Part shown: positions 57,698-64,000 of the stretch, in pieces
Layout of the letters: each line of letters opens with the position of its first letter
How positions within the stretch are numbered: the stretch's first letter is position 1
Assembly (NCBI GenBank): GCA_963777165.1
Contig: CAVZPO010000007.1
Location: forward strand, 1 to 64,000
DNA: 64,000 bases
DNA from: DYJB01 sp963777165
GTDB taxonomy: Bacteria; Chloroflexota; Anaerolineae; Anaerolineales; E44-bin32
Reading direction: 5' to 3'
Notes under the pieces: model-generated
What the model was told of the DNA's origin: nothing
Databases searched by the model: none
What the model saw: only the letters and a program-made list of their open reading frames with translations
Position numbers and translations under genes: made by a program

Positions 57698-58317
57698 ACA
57701 CACCGCGCTGGCTCGATTGGGCGCGCCGGCTTCAGGCACTGGCGCAAACCGCGCGGCACTATGCGCGCAACGAGTACGAACGCGATCGCGCCGAGAAGCT
57801 GTTGGACCTGGCGGCCGAGATCGTCGACGAGTTCAGCACGCTTCCGGCGTCCGACGTGCGGACGGCATTCACCGCCCAGCCGGGGTATGTGACGCCGAAG
57901 GTCGACGTGCGCGGCGCTGTCTTCCGCGACGGGCAGGTGCTTATGGTGCGCGAGGCCATCGATGGTGGCTGGACGTTCCCGGGCGGCTGGGCGGACGTCG
58001 GGGAGGAGCCGCACCGGGCTGCGGAGCGAGAAGTGTTCGAAGAGTCCGGCCTGCGCGTCCGCGCCGTGCAGCTTGTCGGCGTGTACGACGCCAACCGGAT
58101 CGAGGACTCGCTTCCCCTATTCCATGCCTACAAGCTTCTCTTCCGGTGTGAGAGCCTGGGAGGCGATCTGACGACCAGCAGCGAAACGAGCGAGGTGGCG
58201 TTCTTCGATCTCGATGCGCTGCCTCAGCCTCTGTCTACCTATCGGACGACGCCACGCCACCTCGAAGATGCCATCGCCAGCCAGCGTGATCCGGCGCGGG
58301 CGACGGTCTTCGACTGA
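57694..58317 (+). CDS. NUDIX hydrolase
   Basis: 207 residues, intact. The N-terminal 65 residues (WLDWARRLQALAQTARHYARN) form a short helical N-domain typical of one NUDIX subgroup. The NUDIX box is GWADVGEEPHRAAEREVFEESGL (split here for length: GWADVGEEPH then RAAEREVFEESG), which fits GX5EX7REUXEEXGU fully. It likely hydrolyses a nucleoside diphosphate derivative; next to molybdenum and purine genes, oxidised nucleotides or ADP-ribose-like compounds are candidates. It starts in a 4-base overlap with the preceding gene. Confidence 0.92.
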   Translation: MNTPRWLDWARRLQALAQTARHYARNEYERDRAEKLLDLAAEIVDEFSTLPASDVRTAFTAQPGYVTPKVDVRGAVFRDGQVLMVREAIDGGWTFPGGWADVGEEPHRAAEREVFEESGLRVRAVQLVGVYDANRIEDSLPLFHAYKLLFRCESLGGDLTTSSETSEVAFFDLDALPQPLSTYRTTPRHLEDAIASQRDPARATVFD

Positions 58318-58340
58318 GTCGCGTCGGGGAGGAAGCTGTC

Positions 58341-59708
58341 GTGAGCCGCGACCTGTTGGTCACCGACGGGGTGCTGGTCACCTGCGAACAACCGACGCGA
58401 ATCCTCGAGGATTCCGCCCTGCTGCTCTCGGCCGGACGGATTACGGCGATGGGGGCGGCGGCCGAGCTCGGCGCGCGATTTCCGGATGCCGAGCGGCTTT
58501 CGGCGCGCGGCCAGCTCGTCCTGCCCGGGAACATCTGCGCCCACACCCACTTCTACGGCGCCTTTGCCCGGGGCATGGCGATCCCCGGCGCGCCCCCGGA
58601 CGCATTCCCGGCGATCCTGGAGAAGCTGTGGTGGCCGCTGGACAAGTCGCTCGACCTGGAAGACGTGCGCGCTTCGGCACTGGTCTGCCTGGTGGACGCC
58701 ATCCGGCACGGGACGACGACGCTGATCGATCACCATGCCTCTCCGAACGCCATCGACGGGTCGCTGGACGTCCTGGCCGACGCCGTCGAAACGGCCGGCG
58801 TGCGCGCCGTCCTGTGCTACGAGGTCACCGACCGAGATGGAGCGCCGAAGGCGCAGGCAGGCATCGATGAGAACGTTCGCTTCATGCGGCGGTGCAGCCA
58901 GGGCGCCGTGGCCGAGGGGCGCGTGGCGGCAGCCTTCGGTCTGCACGCCAGCCTCACCCTGTCCGACGAGACGCTGGCGGCTTGCCGGGCGGCCGCACCG
59001 CAGGAAGCCGCCTTCCACATGCACCTGGCCGAGCATGAGGTGGACGAGGCGGATTGCCTGGGGAAGTACGGAGAACGTGTCGCCTTCCGCCTGAAGCGCC
59101 ACGGGATCCTTGGACCGCGCACCATCCTGGCGCACGGCGTGCATGTCGACGAGAGTGAAATCCGTTTGCTGGCTGAGTCCGGCGCGTGGGTGACGCATCA
59201 GCCCCGCTCGAACATGAACAACGGTGTCGGCGTGGCGCCCATCGAGGCAATGCAGGCGGCAGGGGTTCGCCTGGGATTGGGGAACGACGGTTTCTCGAAT
59301 GCGATGTGGGAGGAATGGAAGGCGGCTTACCTGGTGCCCAAGCTCTGGCACCGGGACCCGCGGCGAATGCCCGGGGACCGGGTGGCCGAGATTGCGTGGC
59401 AAGGGAACGCTGCGCTGGCCGGGCGCTTCTTTCCGGACGCCCCGCTCGGCCGGCTCGCCTCCGGCGCCCACGCCGATCTCATCTTTGTGGACTATCATCC
59501 CACTACACCGCTGACGCCGGGAAACCTGCCCTGGCACGTGCTGTTCGGCTTCCATGAGTCGATGGTGACCACGACCATCGTCGCCGGGCGGGTGTTGATG
59601 CAGGATCGCCGGCTGATCACGCTGGATGAAGACGCTCTCAGCGCAGAATCGCGCCGCAGAGCTGCGGCGGTGTGGAATCGATACGAACGCGTCGTCCCCA
59701 AGGGCTGA
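58341..59708 (+). CDS. ssnA: SsnA-family aminohydrolase
   Basis: 455 residues, intact. The SsnA start is LPGNICAHTHFYGAFARGM (about 58-76), then TTTLIDHHASPN, HMHLAEHEVDE, HGVHVDE, HQPRSNMNNGVG and GLGNDGFSN with the metal Asp. SsnA is the uncharacterised aminohydrolase of the Escherichia purine cluster. The GTG start follows GGGGAGGAAG, 21 bases after the NUDIX gene. With AdeC and the amidohydrolase at 33773 this makes three deaminase-type enzymes in one region, so the substrates are probably different purines or their ring-opened products. Confidence 0.92.
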   Translation: MSRDLLVTDGVLVTCEQPTRILEDSALLLSAGRITAMGAAAELGARFPDAERLSARGQLVLPGNICAHTHFYGAFARGMAIPGAPPDAFPAILEKLWWPLDKSLDLEDVRASALVCLVDAIRHGTTTLIDHHASPNAIDGSLDVLADAVETAGVRAVLCYEVTDRDGAPKAQAGIDENVRFMRRCSQGAVAEGRVAAAFGLHASLTLSDETLAACRAAAPQEAAFHMHLAEHEVDEADCLGKYGERVAFRLKRHGILGPRTILAHGVHVDESEIRLLAESGAWVTHQPRSNMNNGVGVAPIEAMQAAGVRLGLGNDGFSNAMWEEWKAAYLVPKLWHRDPRRMPGDRVAEIAWQGNAALAGRFFPDAPLGRLASGAHADLIFVDYHPTTPLTPGNLPWHVLFGFHESMVTTTIVAGRVLMQDRRLITLDEDALSAESRRRAAAVWNRYERVVPKG

Positions 59709-59735
59709 CGCGCACTCGGAGGCGCAGGAAGCACT

Positions 59736-60413
59736 ATGACGGATGGACTGATCCTCACATTGGCCGTGCTCGGCGGCACGGGCAAGGAAGGGCCCGGGCT
59801 GGCCTACCGCTGGGCCCGCGCCGGGTATCACGTGTTGATCGGCTCGCGCTCCCTGGAGAAGGCCGAGGCGACCGCGGCGGCTCTCAATCAGCGCCTCGGG
59901 GAAGAGGTCGTGCACGGCATGACGAACGAAGAAGCGGCGCGGCAGTGCAACATCGCCGTGTTGACCGTGCCGTACAGCGCCCACCGCGCCACGCTCGAAT
60001 CGCTGCGGGCGGCCCTGGCGGGCAAAGTCCTGGTCGATGTCACCGTCCCGCTGGGGGCCGAGATCAGCCGCGTCAGCATGCCGCCGGCGGGGAGCGCCTG
60101 CCTGGAGGCGCAGGAGATCCTGGGTCCCGAGGTGCAGGTGGTGGCGGCGTTTCAGAACATCTCCAGTGTCCACCTGACCGACGAAGATCCCATTGCATGC
60201 GACGTCCTGGTCTGCGGCGACAGCCCGACGGCCCGTGAACAGGTGATGCAACTGGTCGGCGCCGCCGGTCTGACGGGCTGGGAGGCGGGGCCGCTGCAGA
60301 ACGCCATGGTCGTCGAGGGACTGACGTCTCTCCTGCTGTGGATCAACAAGCGTTACAAGATTCGCGGCGCAGGGATCCGCATCACCGGCGAACCGACGGC
60401 GCCTCGCGGCTGA
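59736..60413 (+). CDS. npdG: NADPH-dependent F420 reductase
   Basis: 225 residues, intact. Rossmann start LAVLGGTGKEGPGLAYRWARAG (GGTGKEG), VLIGSRS and AEATAAAL confer NADP binding; VLVDVTVPLG, AFQNISS and VLVCGDS follow as in NpdG/Fno enzymes. It moves hydride between NADP(H) and coenzyme F420. The ATG follows GCGCAGGAAG. It opens the F420 block behind the purine genes, with no terminator in between, so the two blocks may share a transcript. Confidence 0.93.
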   Translation: MTDGLILTLAVLGGTGKEGPGLAYRWARAGYHVLIGSRSLEKAEATAAALNQRLGEEVVHGMTNEEAARQCNIAVLTVPYSAHRATLESLRAALAGKVLVDVTVPLGAEISRVSMPPAGSACLEAQEILGPEVQVVAAFQNISSVHLTDEDPIACDVLVCGDSPTAREQVMQLVGAAGLTGWEAGPLQNAMVVEGLTSLLLWINKRYKIRGAGIRITGEPTAPRG

Positions 60414-60423
60414 GCCACCCCCC

Positions 60424-61200
60424 TTGCCTGCGCGTCTTGTCCTCACGGCGCTCGAAGGCCTCCCGCTGCTCCAACCCGGCGACGACCTGGCCGGGCTGAT
60501 CCTCGCTGCCCTCCAGCCCGCGGGCATTGCCTTCCAATCCGGCGACGTGATCGCCGTAGCACAGAAGGTGGTATCCAAGGCCGAGGGGAGGCTGCTGAAC
60601 CTGACGACCTTGACGCCCTCGGATGAGGCTCGCGAGCTGGGCGAACGAGCGCAGAAAGATCCGCGACTGGTGCAGGCCATCCTCTCGGAGAGCCGGCAGG
60701 TGCTGCGGGCACGTCCGGGGTTGATCATCGTCCGCCACCGTCTCGGTTTCGTGTGCGCCAACGCCGGCATCGATCACTCGAACGTGCGCGGCGGCTGGGG
60801 AGACCCGGAGGATTGGGTGCTGTTGCTGCCCGAGGACCCCGATGCTTCGGCCCAACGATTGCGAGAACGCTTCGAATCGGCCAGCGGACAGGCGGTCGGC
60901 GTATTGATCATCGACTCGCATGGCCGCGCCTGGCGCGTCGGGACGGTGGGCGTGGCGATCGGATTGGCGGGGCTGCCCGGCGTCCTCGACCTGCGAGGCC
61001 GGCCGGATCTGTACGGCTACCGCCTGCAGACGACCGACGTCGGGATAGCCGACGAACTGGCGGCCGGCGCTTCGGCGCTGATGGGACAGGCGGCCGAAGC
61101 GACCCCGGTCGTCCACATTCGCGGCTTGCGCGATCCCCTGCGTGAGGGTTCGGTCCGAGAGCTGCTGCGTCCTGAGTCGCAGGACTTGTTCAAGGATTGA
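60424..61200 (+). CDS. cofE: coenzyme F420-0:L-glutamate ligase
   Basis: 258 residues, intact. Family marks are GDVIAVAQKVVSKAEGR (about 39-55), the region SRQVLRARPGLIIVRHRLGFVCANAGID with the NAGID motif, IIDSHGRAWRVGT and DLRGRPDLYGY. CofE adds glutamate tails to F420-0. The apparent start is TTG at 60424, 10 bases after the npdG stop, with no clear Shine-Dalgarno sequence; a later start would cut the first strand. The FMN domain found fused to it in mycobacterial FbiB is encoded separately here, two genes on. Confidence 0.94.
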   Translation: MPARLVLTALEGLPLLQPGDDLAGLILAALQPAGIAFQSGDVIAVAQKVVSKAEGRLLNLTTLTPSDEARELGERAQKDPRLVQAILSESRQVLRARPGLIIVRHRLGFVCANAGIDHSNVRGGWGDPEDWVLLLPEDPDASAQRLRERFESASGQAVGVLIIDSHGRAWRVGTVGVAIGLAGLPGVLDLRGRPDLYGYRLQTTDVGIADELAAGASALMGQAAEATPVVHIRGLRDPLREGSVRELLRPESQDLFKD

Positions 61201-61246
61201 CGAGGACGATCGGCGCCGGTGCCGGGCCGAGAAAAAGGAGTTGGAG

Positions 61247-61648
61247 ATGTCGAGCGCGATCCCTGAGTCGTATCGCGATCTACTCCGCGACGAGGTCCGT
61301 GCGTTCGCCTTGCTGGCCACAACGATGGCCGATGGGAGTCCGCAGGTTACGCCCCTGTGGTTTGATGTCGATGGCGAGGTGCTCAGACTGAACACCGCCC
61401 GCGGCCGGACGAAGGAGCGCAACATGAGGGCCCGCCCGCGCATGGCGCTGGCCATCCTCGATCCAACCAACCCCTACCGGTACGTGCAGATTCGTGGGAC
61501 GGTCATCGAGCTCCGGGAGCAGGGGGCGCCTGAGCATATCAGGCTGTTGAGCCGGAAGTACCGGGGCTCGGACGTGTTCCCCATCCCTGATGGCCAGGTG
61601 AGGGTGATGGTCTTCGTCCGCCCGGACCACGTCAGCGTGACGGGATGA
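61247..61648 (+). CDS. PPOX-class F420-dependent or flavin oxidoreductase
   Basis: 133 residues, intact. A small split-barrel protein of the pyridoxamine-oxidase-like family with AFALLATTMADGSPQVTPLWFD, TARGRTKERNM, RMALAILDP and YVQIRGTV. This subgroup usually binds F420 or FMN and reduces diverse substrates. Position inside the F420 operon, with ATG after AAAAAGGAG, favours F420. Its stop TGA overlaps the next ATG, so translation is coupled. Confidence 0.9.
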   Translation: MSSAIPESYRDLLRDEVRAFALLATTMADGSPQVTPLWFDVDGEVLRLNTARGRTKERNMRARPRMALAILDPTNPYRYVQIRGTVIELREQGAPEHIRLLSRKYRGSDVFPIPDGQVRVMVFVRPDHVSVTG

Positions 61649-62260
61649 GCCTGGATTCCAAGGATCCTGCTCCACTGGCTCGAGGGCCGCAGGACCGTGC
61701 GGCGGTTCGAGGATCGCCCGCTGCCGCGCGAGCTGCTCGAGCGGATCCTACGGACGGCGTGCATGGCACCCTCGGCGCACAATCGCCAGCCGTGGCGCTT
61801 CGCCGTGGTGTCCTTGGGGGCGACACGAGGCAAGCTCACGGAGTGCATGGCGGCGGAGTTCCGCCGCGATCTGCAGGCGGACGGCCTGCCCGAGGGCGAG
61901 ATCGAAACTCGGATCGCGCGCGGCGTCGACAGGCTGCTGCATGCGCCCGGCGCGGTGGTGTTGTGCAGCACGATGGCTGAGATGGATCACTACGCCGACC
62001 CGCGGCGCGACCGGGCCGAGGAGACGATGGCGCTGCAAAGCGCCAGCCTGGCAGGCGGGCAGCTGTTGCTGGCGGCACATGCCGAGGGCCTGGGCGCTTG
62101 TTGGATGTGCGGCCCGCTCTTCGCCCCCCGAGCGGTCCGGGATGCGCTGGATCTTCCGGCCGACTGGGAGCCCCAAGCCTTGATCGTGCTCGGGTGGCCC
62201 GCGGAGCAGCCCGCGGCGCGCGCGCGACGGCCTTTCGAGGACACGGTGCGATGGCGATGA
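61645..62260 (+). CDS. FMN nitroreductase-family protein, FbiB C-domain-like (one frameshift)
   Basis: About 205 residues: R.RRFEDRPLPRELLERIL, MAPSAHNRQPWRF (the FMN-binding SAHN region), LQSASLAGGQLLLAAHAEGLGACWM and a C-terminal LIVLGWPAE. In mycobacteria this domain is the second half of FbiB and reduces dehydro-F420-0. Here it is separate but lies in the same operon as CofE, CofD and CofC. A frameshift near 61660 separates the ATG at 61645, which overlaps the previous stop, from the rest; without it the first usable codon is GTG at 61697. It ends inside the cofD start. Confidence 0.85.
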
Positions 62261-63198
62261 ACGTGGTGGCCCTGGCTGGCGGGGTGGGTGGCGCCAAGCT
62301 GGCGGACGGCCTGGCGCAGGTCGTCTCGCCCGGTTCGCTCACCATCATCGTGAATACCGGGGACGATTTCGAGTACCTCGGGCTACACATCTCGCCAGAC
62401 CTCGATACCGTCTGTTACACCCTGGCCGGGCTGGCCAACCGAACCACCGGATGGGGGCGATCGGATGAGGGCTGGCGGTTCCTCGAAACCCTTGAAGCCC
62501 TTGGCGGCCCAACCTGGTTCAGGCTCGGCGATCGCGACCTGGCGCTGCACCATGAGCGCACGCGTCGCCTGGCGGCGGGGGAGCCCCTGAGCGACGTCAC
62601 GCGCGCCCTGGCCGCTCGCATGGGCGTGCCGGCGACTGTCTTGCCGATGACCGACGACGCGGTGCGGACGATGGTCCTGACCGACGAGGGCGAGATCCCT
62701 TTTCAGGTTTACTTCGTGGCCCGGGCGTGCGAACCGGCCGTGCGCGGGTTCCGATTCGACGGCGCGGAACGGGCGCGCCCGGCAGCCGGCGTGCTCGAGG
62801 CGCTGGCCGGCGCGGACGTCATCGTGCTGTGCCCTTCGAATCCGTGGGTGAGTCTGGATCCAATCCTGGCGCTGCCCGGCATTCGCCAGGCCGTTGCCCG
62901 GGGCGTGGCGGTGGGCGTATCGCCGATCATCCACGGGCAGGCGCTGAAGGGCCCGGCGGCCAAGATGTTCCGCGAATTGGGGATCGAGCCGTCCTCGCGG
63001 GCTGTCGGCGAGCACTATCGAGGCCTGCTGCGCGGTCTGGTCCTCGACCTGGACGATGCTCCCGAAGCAGCCGGGATCGAAACGGCCGGCACGCGCACGC
63101 TGGCGACGCGGACGGTGATGAAGGGGCGCAGCGCCAGGCGGCGGCTGGCGGAAGAGGTGCTGGATTTCGCCCGGCGCCTCACTGCGGTGATCTCATGA
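62251..63198 (+). CDS. cofD: 2-phospho-L-lactate (or PEP) transferase CofD
   Basis: 315 residues, intact. The start MAMNVVALAGGVGGAKLADGL, NTGDDFEYLGLHISPDLDTV, YTLAGLANRTTGWG and CPSNPWVSLDPIL are all hallmarks of CofD/FbiA, which joins the phospho-carboxylate from CofC to Fo to make F420-0 or dehydro-F420-0. An ATG at 62257 is an alternative start. It overlaps the nitroreductase stop by 10 bases and the cofC start by 4. Confidence 0.96.
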   Translation: MAMNVVALAGGVGGAKLADGLAQVVSPGSLTIIVNTGDDFEYLGLHISPDLDTVCYTLAGLANRTTGWGRSDEGWRFLETLEALGGPTWFRLGDRDLALHHERTRRLAAGEPLSDVTRALAARMGVPATVLPMTDDAVRTMVLTDEGEIPFQVYFVARACEPAVRGFRFDGAERARPAAGVLEALAGADVIVLCPSNPWVSLDPILALPGIRQAVARGVAVGVSPIIHGQALKGPAAKMFRELGIEPSSRAVGEHYRGLLRGLVLDLDDAPEAAGIETAGTRTLATRTVMKGRSARRRLAEEVLDFARRLTAVIS

Positions 63199-63827
63199 AC
63201 CTGTGGGCAGTCGTCCCCGTCAAGCCGCTTGACAAGGCAAAATCCCGCCTGGCCGGCGCCATGGCGCCGGATGAGCGGGTCGCCCTTGTCCAGCGGCTGC
63301 TCGAGCGAACGCTCGAGGTTCTGCGGCTGGTTCCGACCGTCGCCGAGATCGTGGTGGCGACCAGCGACCCCGGCGTGGCCGACTGGGCCCGCCGGGGCGG
63401 CTACAGAGTGGTACGCGAGGTGGGCCAGCCGGACCTCAACGACGCGTTGGCGGTCGCGACGCGAACGGCCCTAGCCCACCAGGCGGAGGCGGTCTTGATA
63501 GTCCACGCCGACTTGCCGCGGGTGACGCCTGCCGAGTTGGAGATGATGGCGGCCTTTTCCGCCGAAGCGGCGCCGATCATCGTTGTCGCACCTGATCGGC
63601 ACGGACGGGGGACGAACGCCCTGCTGTGCGCTCCTCCGGGTTTGATAGAATATCGATTCGGCGAGGATAGTTTCGCCCAGCACTGCGCGCAGGCGCAGGC
63701 CGCAGGCGCCCGGCTGGAGATCTGCTCCGCTCCCGGCCTGGCGCTCGATCTCGATGTGCCGGAGGACCTGGAGGCGTTACACGGCGCCTTGGTCCTGCCT
63801 CCTGCATCCCCCGGGAGAAAGCCATGA
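63195..63827 (+). CDS. cofC: guanylyltransferase CofC
   Basis: 210 residues, intact. Start LWAVVPVKPLDKAKSRLAGAM is the nucleotide-binding loop; later come IVVATSDPGVADWAR, VLIVHADLPRVTPAEL with the metal Asp, DRHGRGTNALLCAPP and the closing LALDLDVPEDLEAL. CofC/FbiD activates a three-carbon phospho acid (2-phospholactate, phosphoenolpyruvate or 3-phosphoglycerate) with GTP. The sequence does not let me choose the substrate by eye. 4-base overlap joins it to the F420-dependent oxidoreductase. Confidence 0.95.
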   Translation: MNLWAVVPVKPLDKAKSRLAGAMAPDERVALVQRLLERTLEVLRLVPTVAEIVVATSDPGVADWARRGGYRVVREVGQPDLNDALAVATRTALAHQAEAVLIVHADLPRVTPAELEMMAAFSAEAAPIIVVAPDRHGRGTNALLCAPPGLIEYRFGEDSFAQHCAQAQAAGARLEICSAPGLALDLDVPEDLEALHGALVLPPASPGRKP

Positions 63828-64000
63828 CCGCCTCACGCGTCGCCCTGTATCTGCAGGACAGCCACGATCTCAGGGACGGCCTGGAGTATGTCCGCTACGC
63901 GGAGCGTTTCGGCTTCGAGGCCGTTTGGCAGGCGGAGTCTCGCCTGGTACGGGATGCGATCGTCCCGATGGCGGCCTATGCCGCCGTCACCGAGCGCCTG
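63824..64000 (+). CDS. LLM-class F420-dependent oxidoreductase, N-terminal part (partial)
   Basis: 59 residues reach the window edge: RVALYLQDSHDLRDGLEYVRYAERFGF, then EAVWQAESRLVRDAIVPMAAYAAVTERL as the first two strands and helices of a luciferase-like monooxygenase barrel. The pattern of an N-terminal strand followed by AERFGFEAVW is characteristic of F420-dependent LLM enzymes. The start overlaps the cofC stop. Substrate unknown; it continues beyond 64000. Confidence 0.9.
   Translation, partial: MTASRVALYLQDSHDLRDGLEYVRYAERFGFEAVWQAESRLVRDAIVPMAAYAAVTERL

Noticed and set aside
58239..60770. 843-codon antisense frame across ssnA and npdG
   Set aside because: Spans two clear plus-strand genes and lacks any recognisable domain.

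Overview
The window is a GC-rich bacterial chromosome segment, most likely from an uncultured Chloroflexota (Anaerolineae-like) genome. The clues are coenzyme F420 biosynthesis outside the actinobacteria, lipoproteins with long Thr-Glu-Ala-Pro spacers, extended -10 promoters of the form TGnTAGAAT, a MurA with Asp in place of the fosfomycin-target Cys, and a sigma/anti-sigma pair beside a PASTA-less PknB. This placement is inference; there is no rRNA in the window to settle it. No tRNA, CRISPR array, insertion sequence or phage gene was seen.

Region 1 (0.5-16.4 kb) looks like an organophosphate or sugar-phosphate uptake and catabolism island. It holds four HAD domains in three genes, two phosphoglycerate-mutase-type metalloenzymes (one with a circularly permuted domain order), a phosphoribulokinase/uridine-kinase-like P-loop kinase, an RpiR/SIS regulator, an AfuABC-type ABC transporter (fused double permease, ATPase, lipoprotein), a TIM-barrel isomerase domain, a PfkB sugar kinase and a metallo-beta-lactamase-fold hydrolase. 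Two promoters, at 542 and 5789, share the same architecture and an identical 11-bp site, so the RpiR protein probably controls both units.

Region 2 (16.4-26.4 kb) is housekeeping. On the minus strand lies rpmH-rnpA-yidD-[beta-propeller lipoprotein]-yidC-jag without dnaA. Divergent from it is a leaderless parA. Then come a SAM-hydrolase-family gene joined to murA, an unknown membrane protein and gyrB.

Region 3 (26.4-33.7 kb) carries an ECF sigma factor with its zinc-finger anti-sigma factor, two unknown membrane proteins, an M14 peptidase, a PknB kinase fused to a TolB-like propeller, and folD.

Region 4 (33.7-59.7 kb) is a purine/ureide catabolic supercluster. It has an 8-oxoguanine-deaminase-like enzyme, adenine deaminase, a GntR regulator, two transcarbamylases (one of the YgeW family), carbamate kinase, a BMP-family purine/nucleoside ABC transporter, two fold-type-II PLP enzymes, a hydantoinase/dihydropyrimidinase, an XdhB and XdhAC molybdenum hydroxylase, and an SsnA-type aminohydrolase. 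With a carbamate kinase and no carbamoyl-phosphate synthetase in the window, the carbamoyl chemistry probably runs catabolically and makes ATP.

Region 5 (59.7-64 kb) holds F420 genes: NpdG, CofE, a PPOX-type flavin/F420 enzyme, an FbiB-C-like nitroreductase, CofD, CofC and the start of an LLM-class F420 oxidoreductase.

Many genes are broken by single-base frameshifts, often in short homopolymers. They are dense at 1.5-16 kb and 41-46 kb, moderate in between, and nearly absent after 46 kb. I read them mainly as sequence errors and annotate each gene as one unit.
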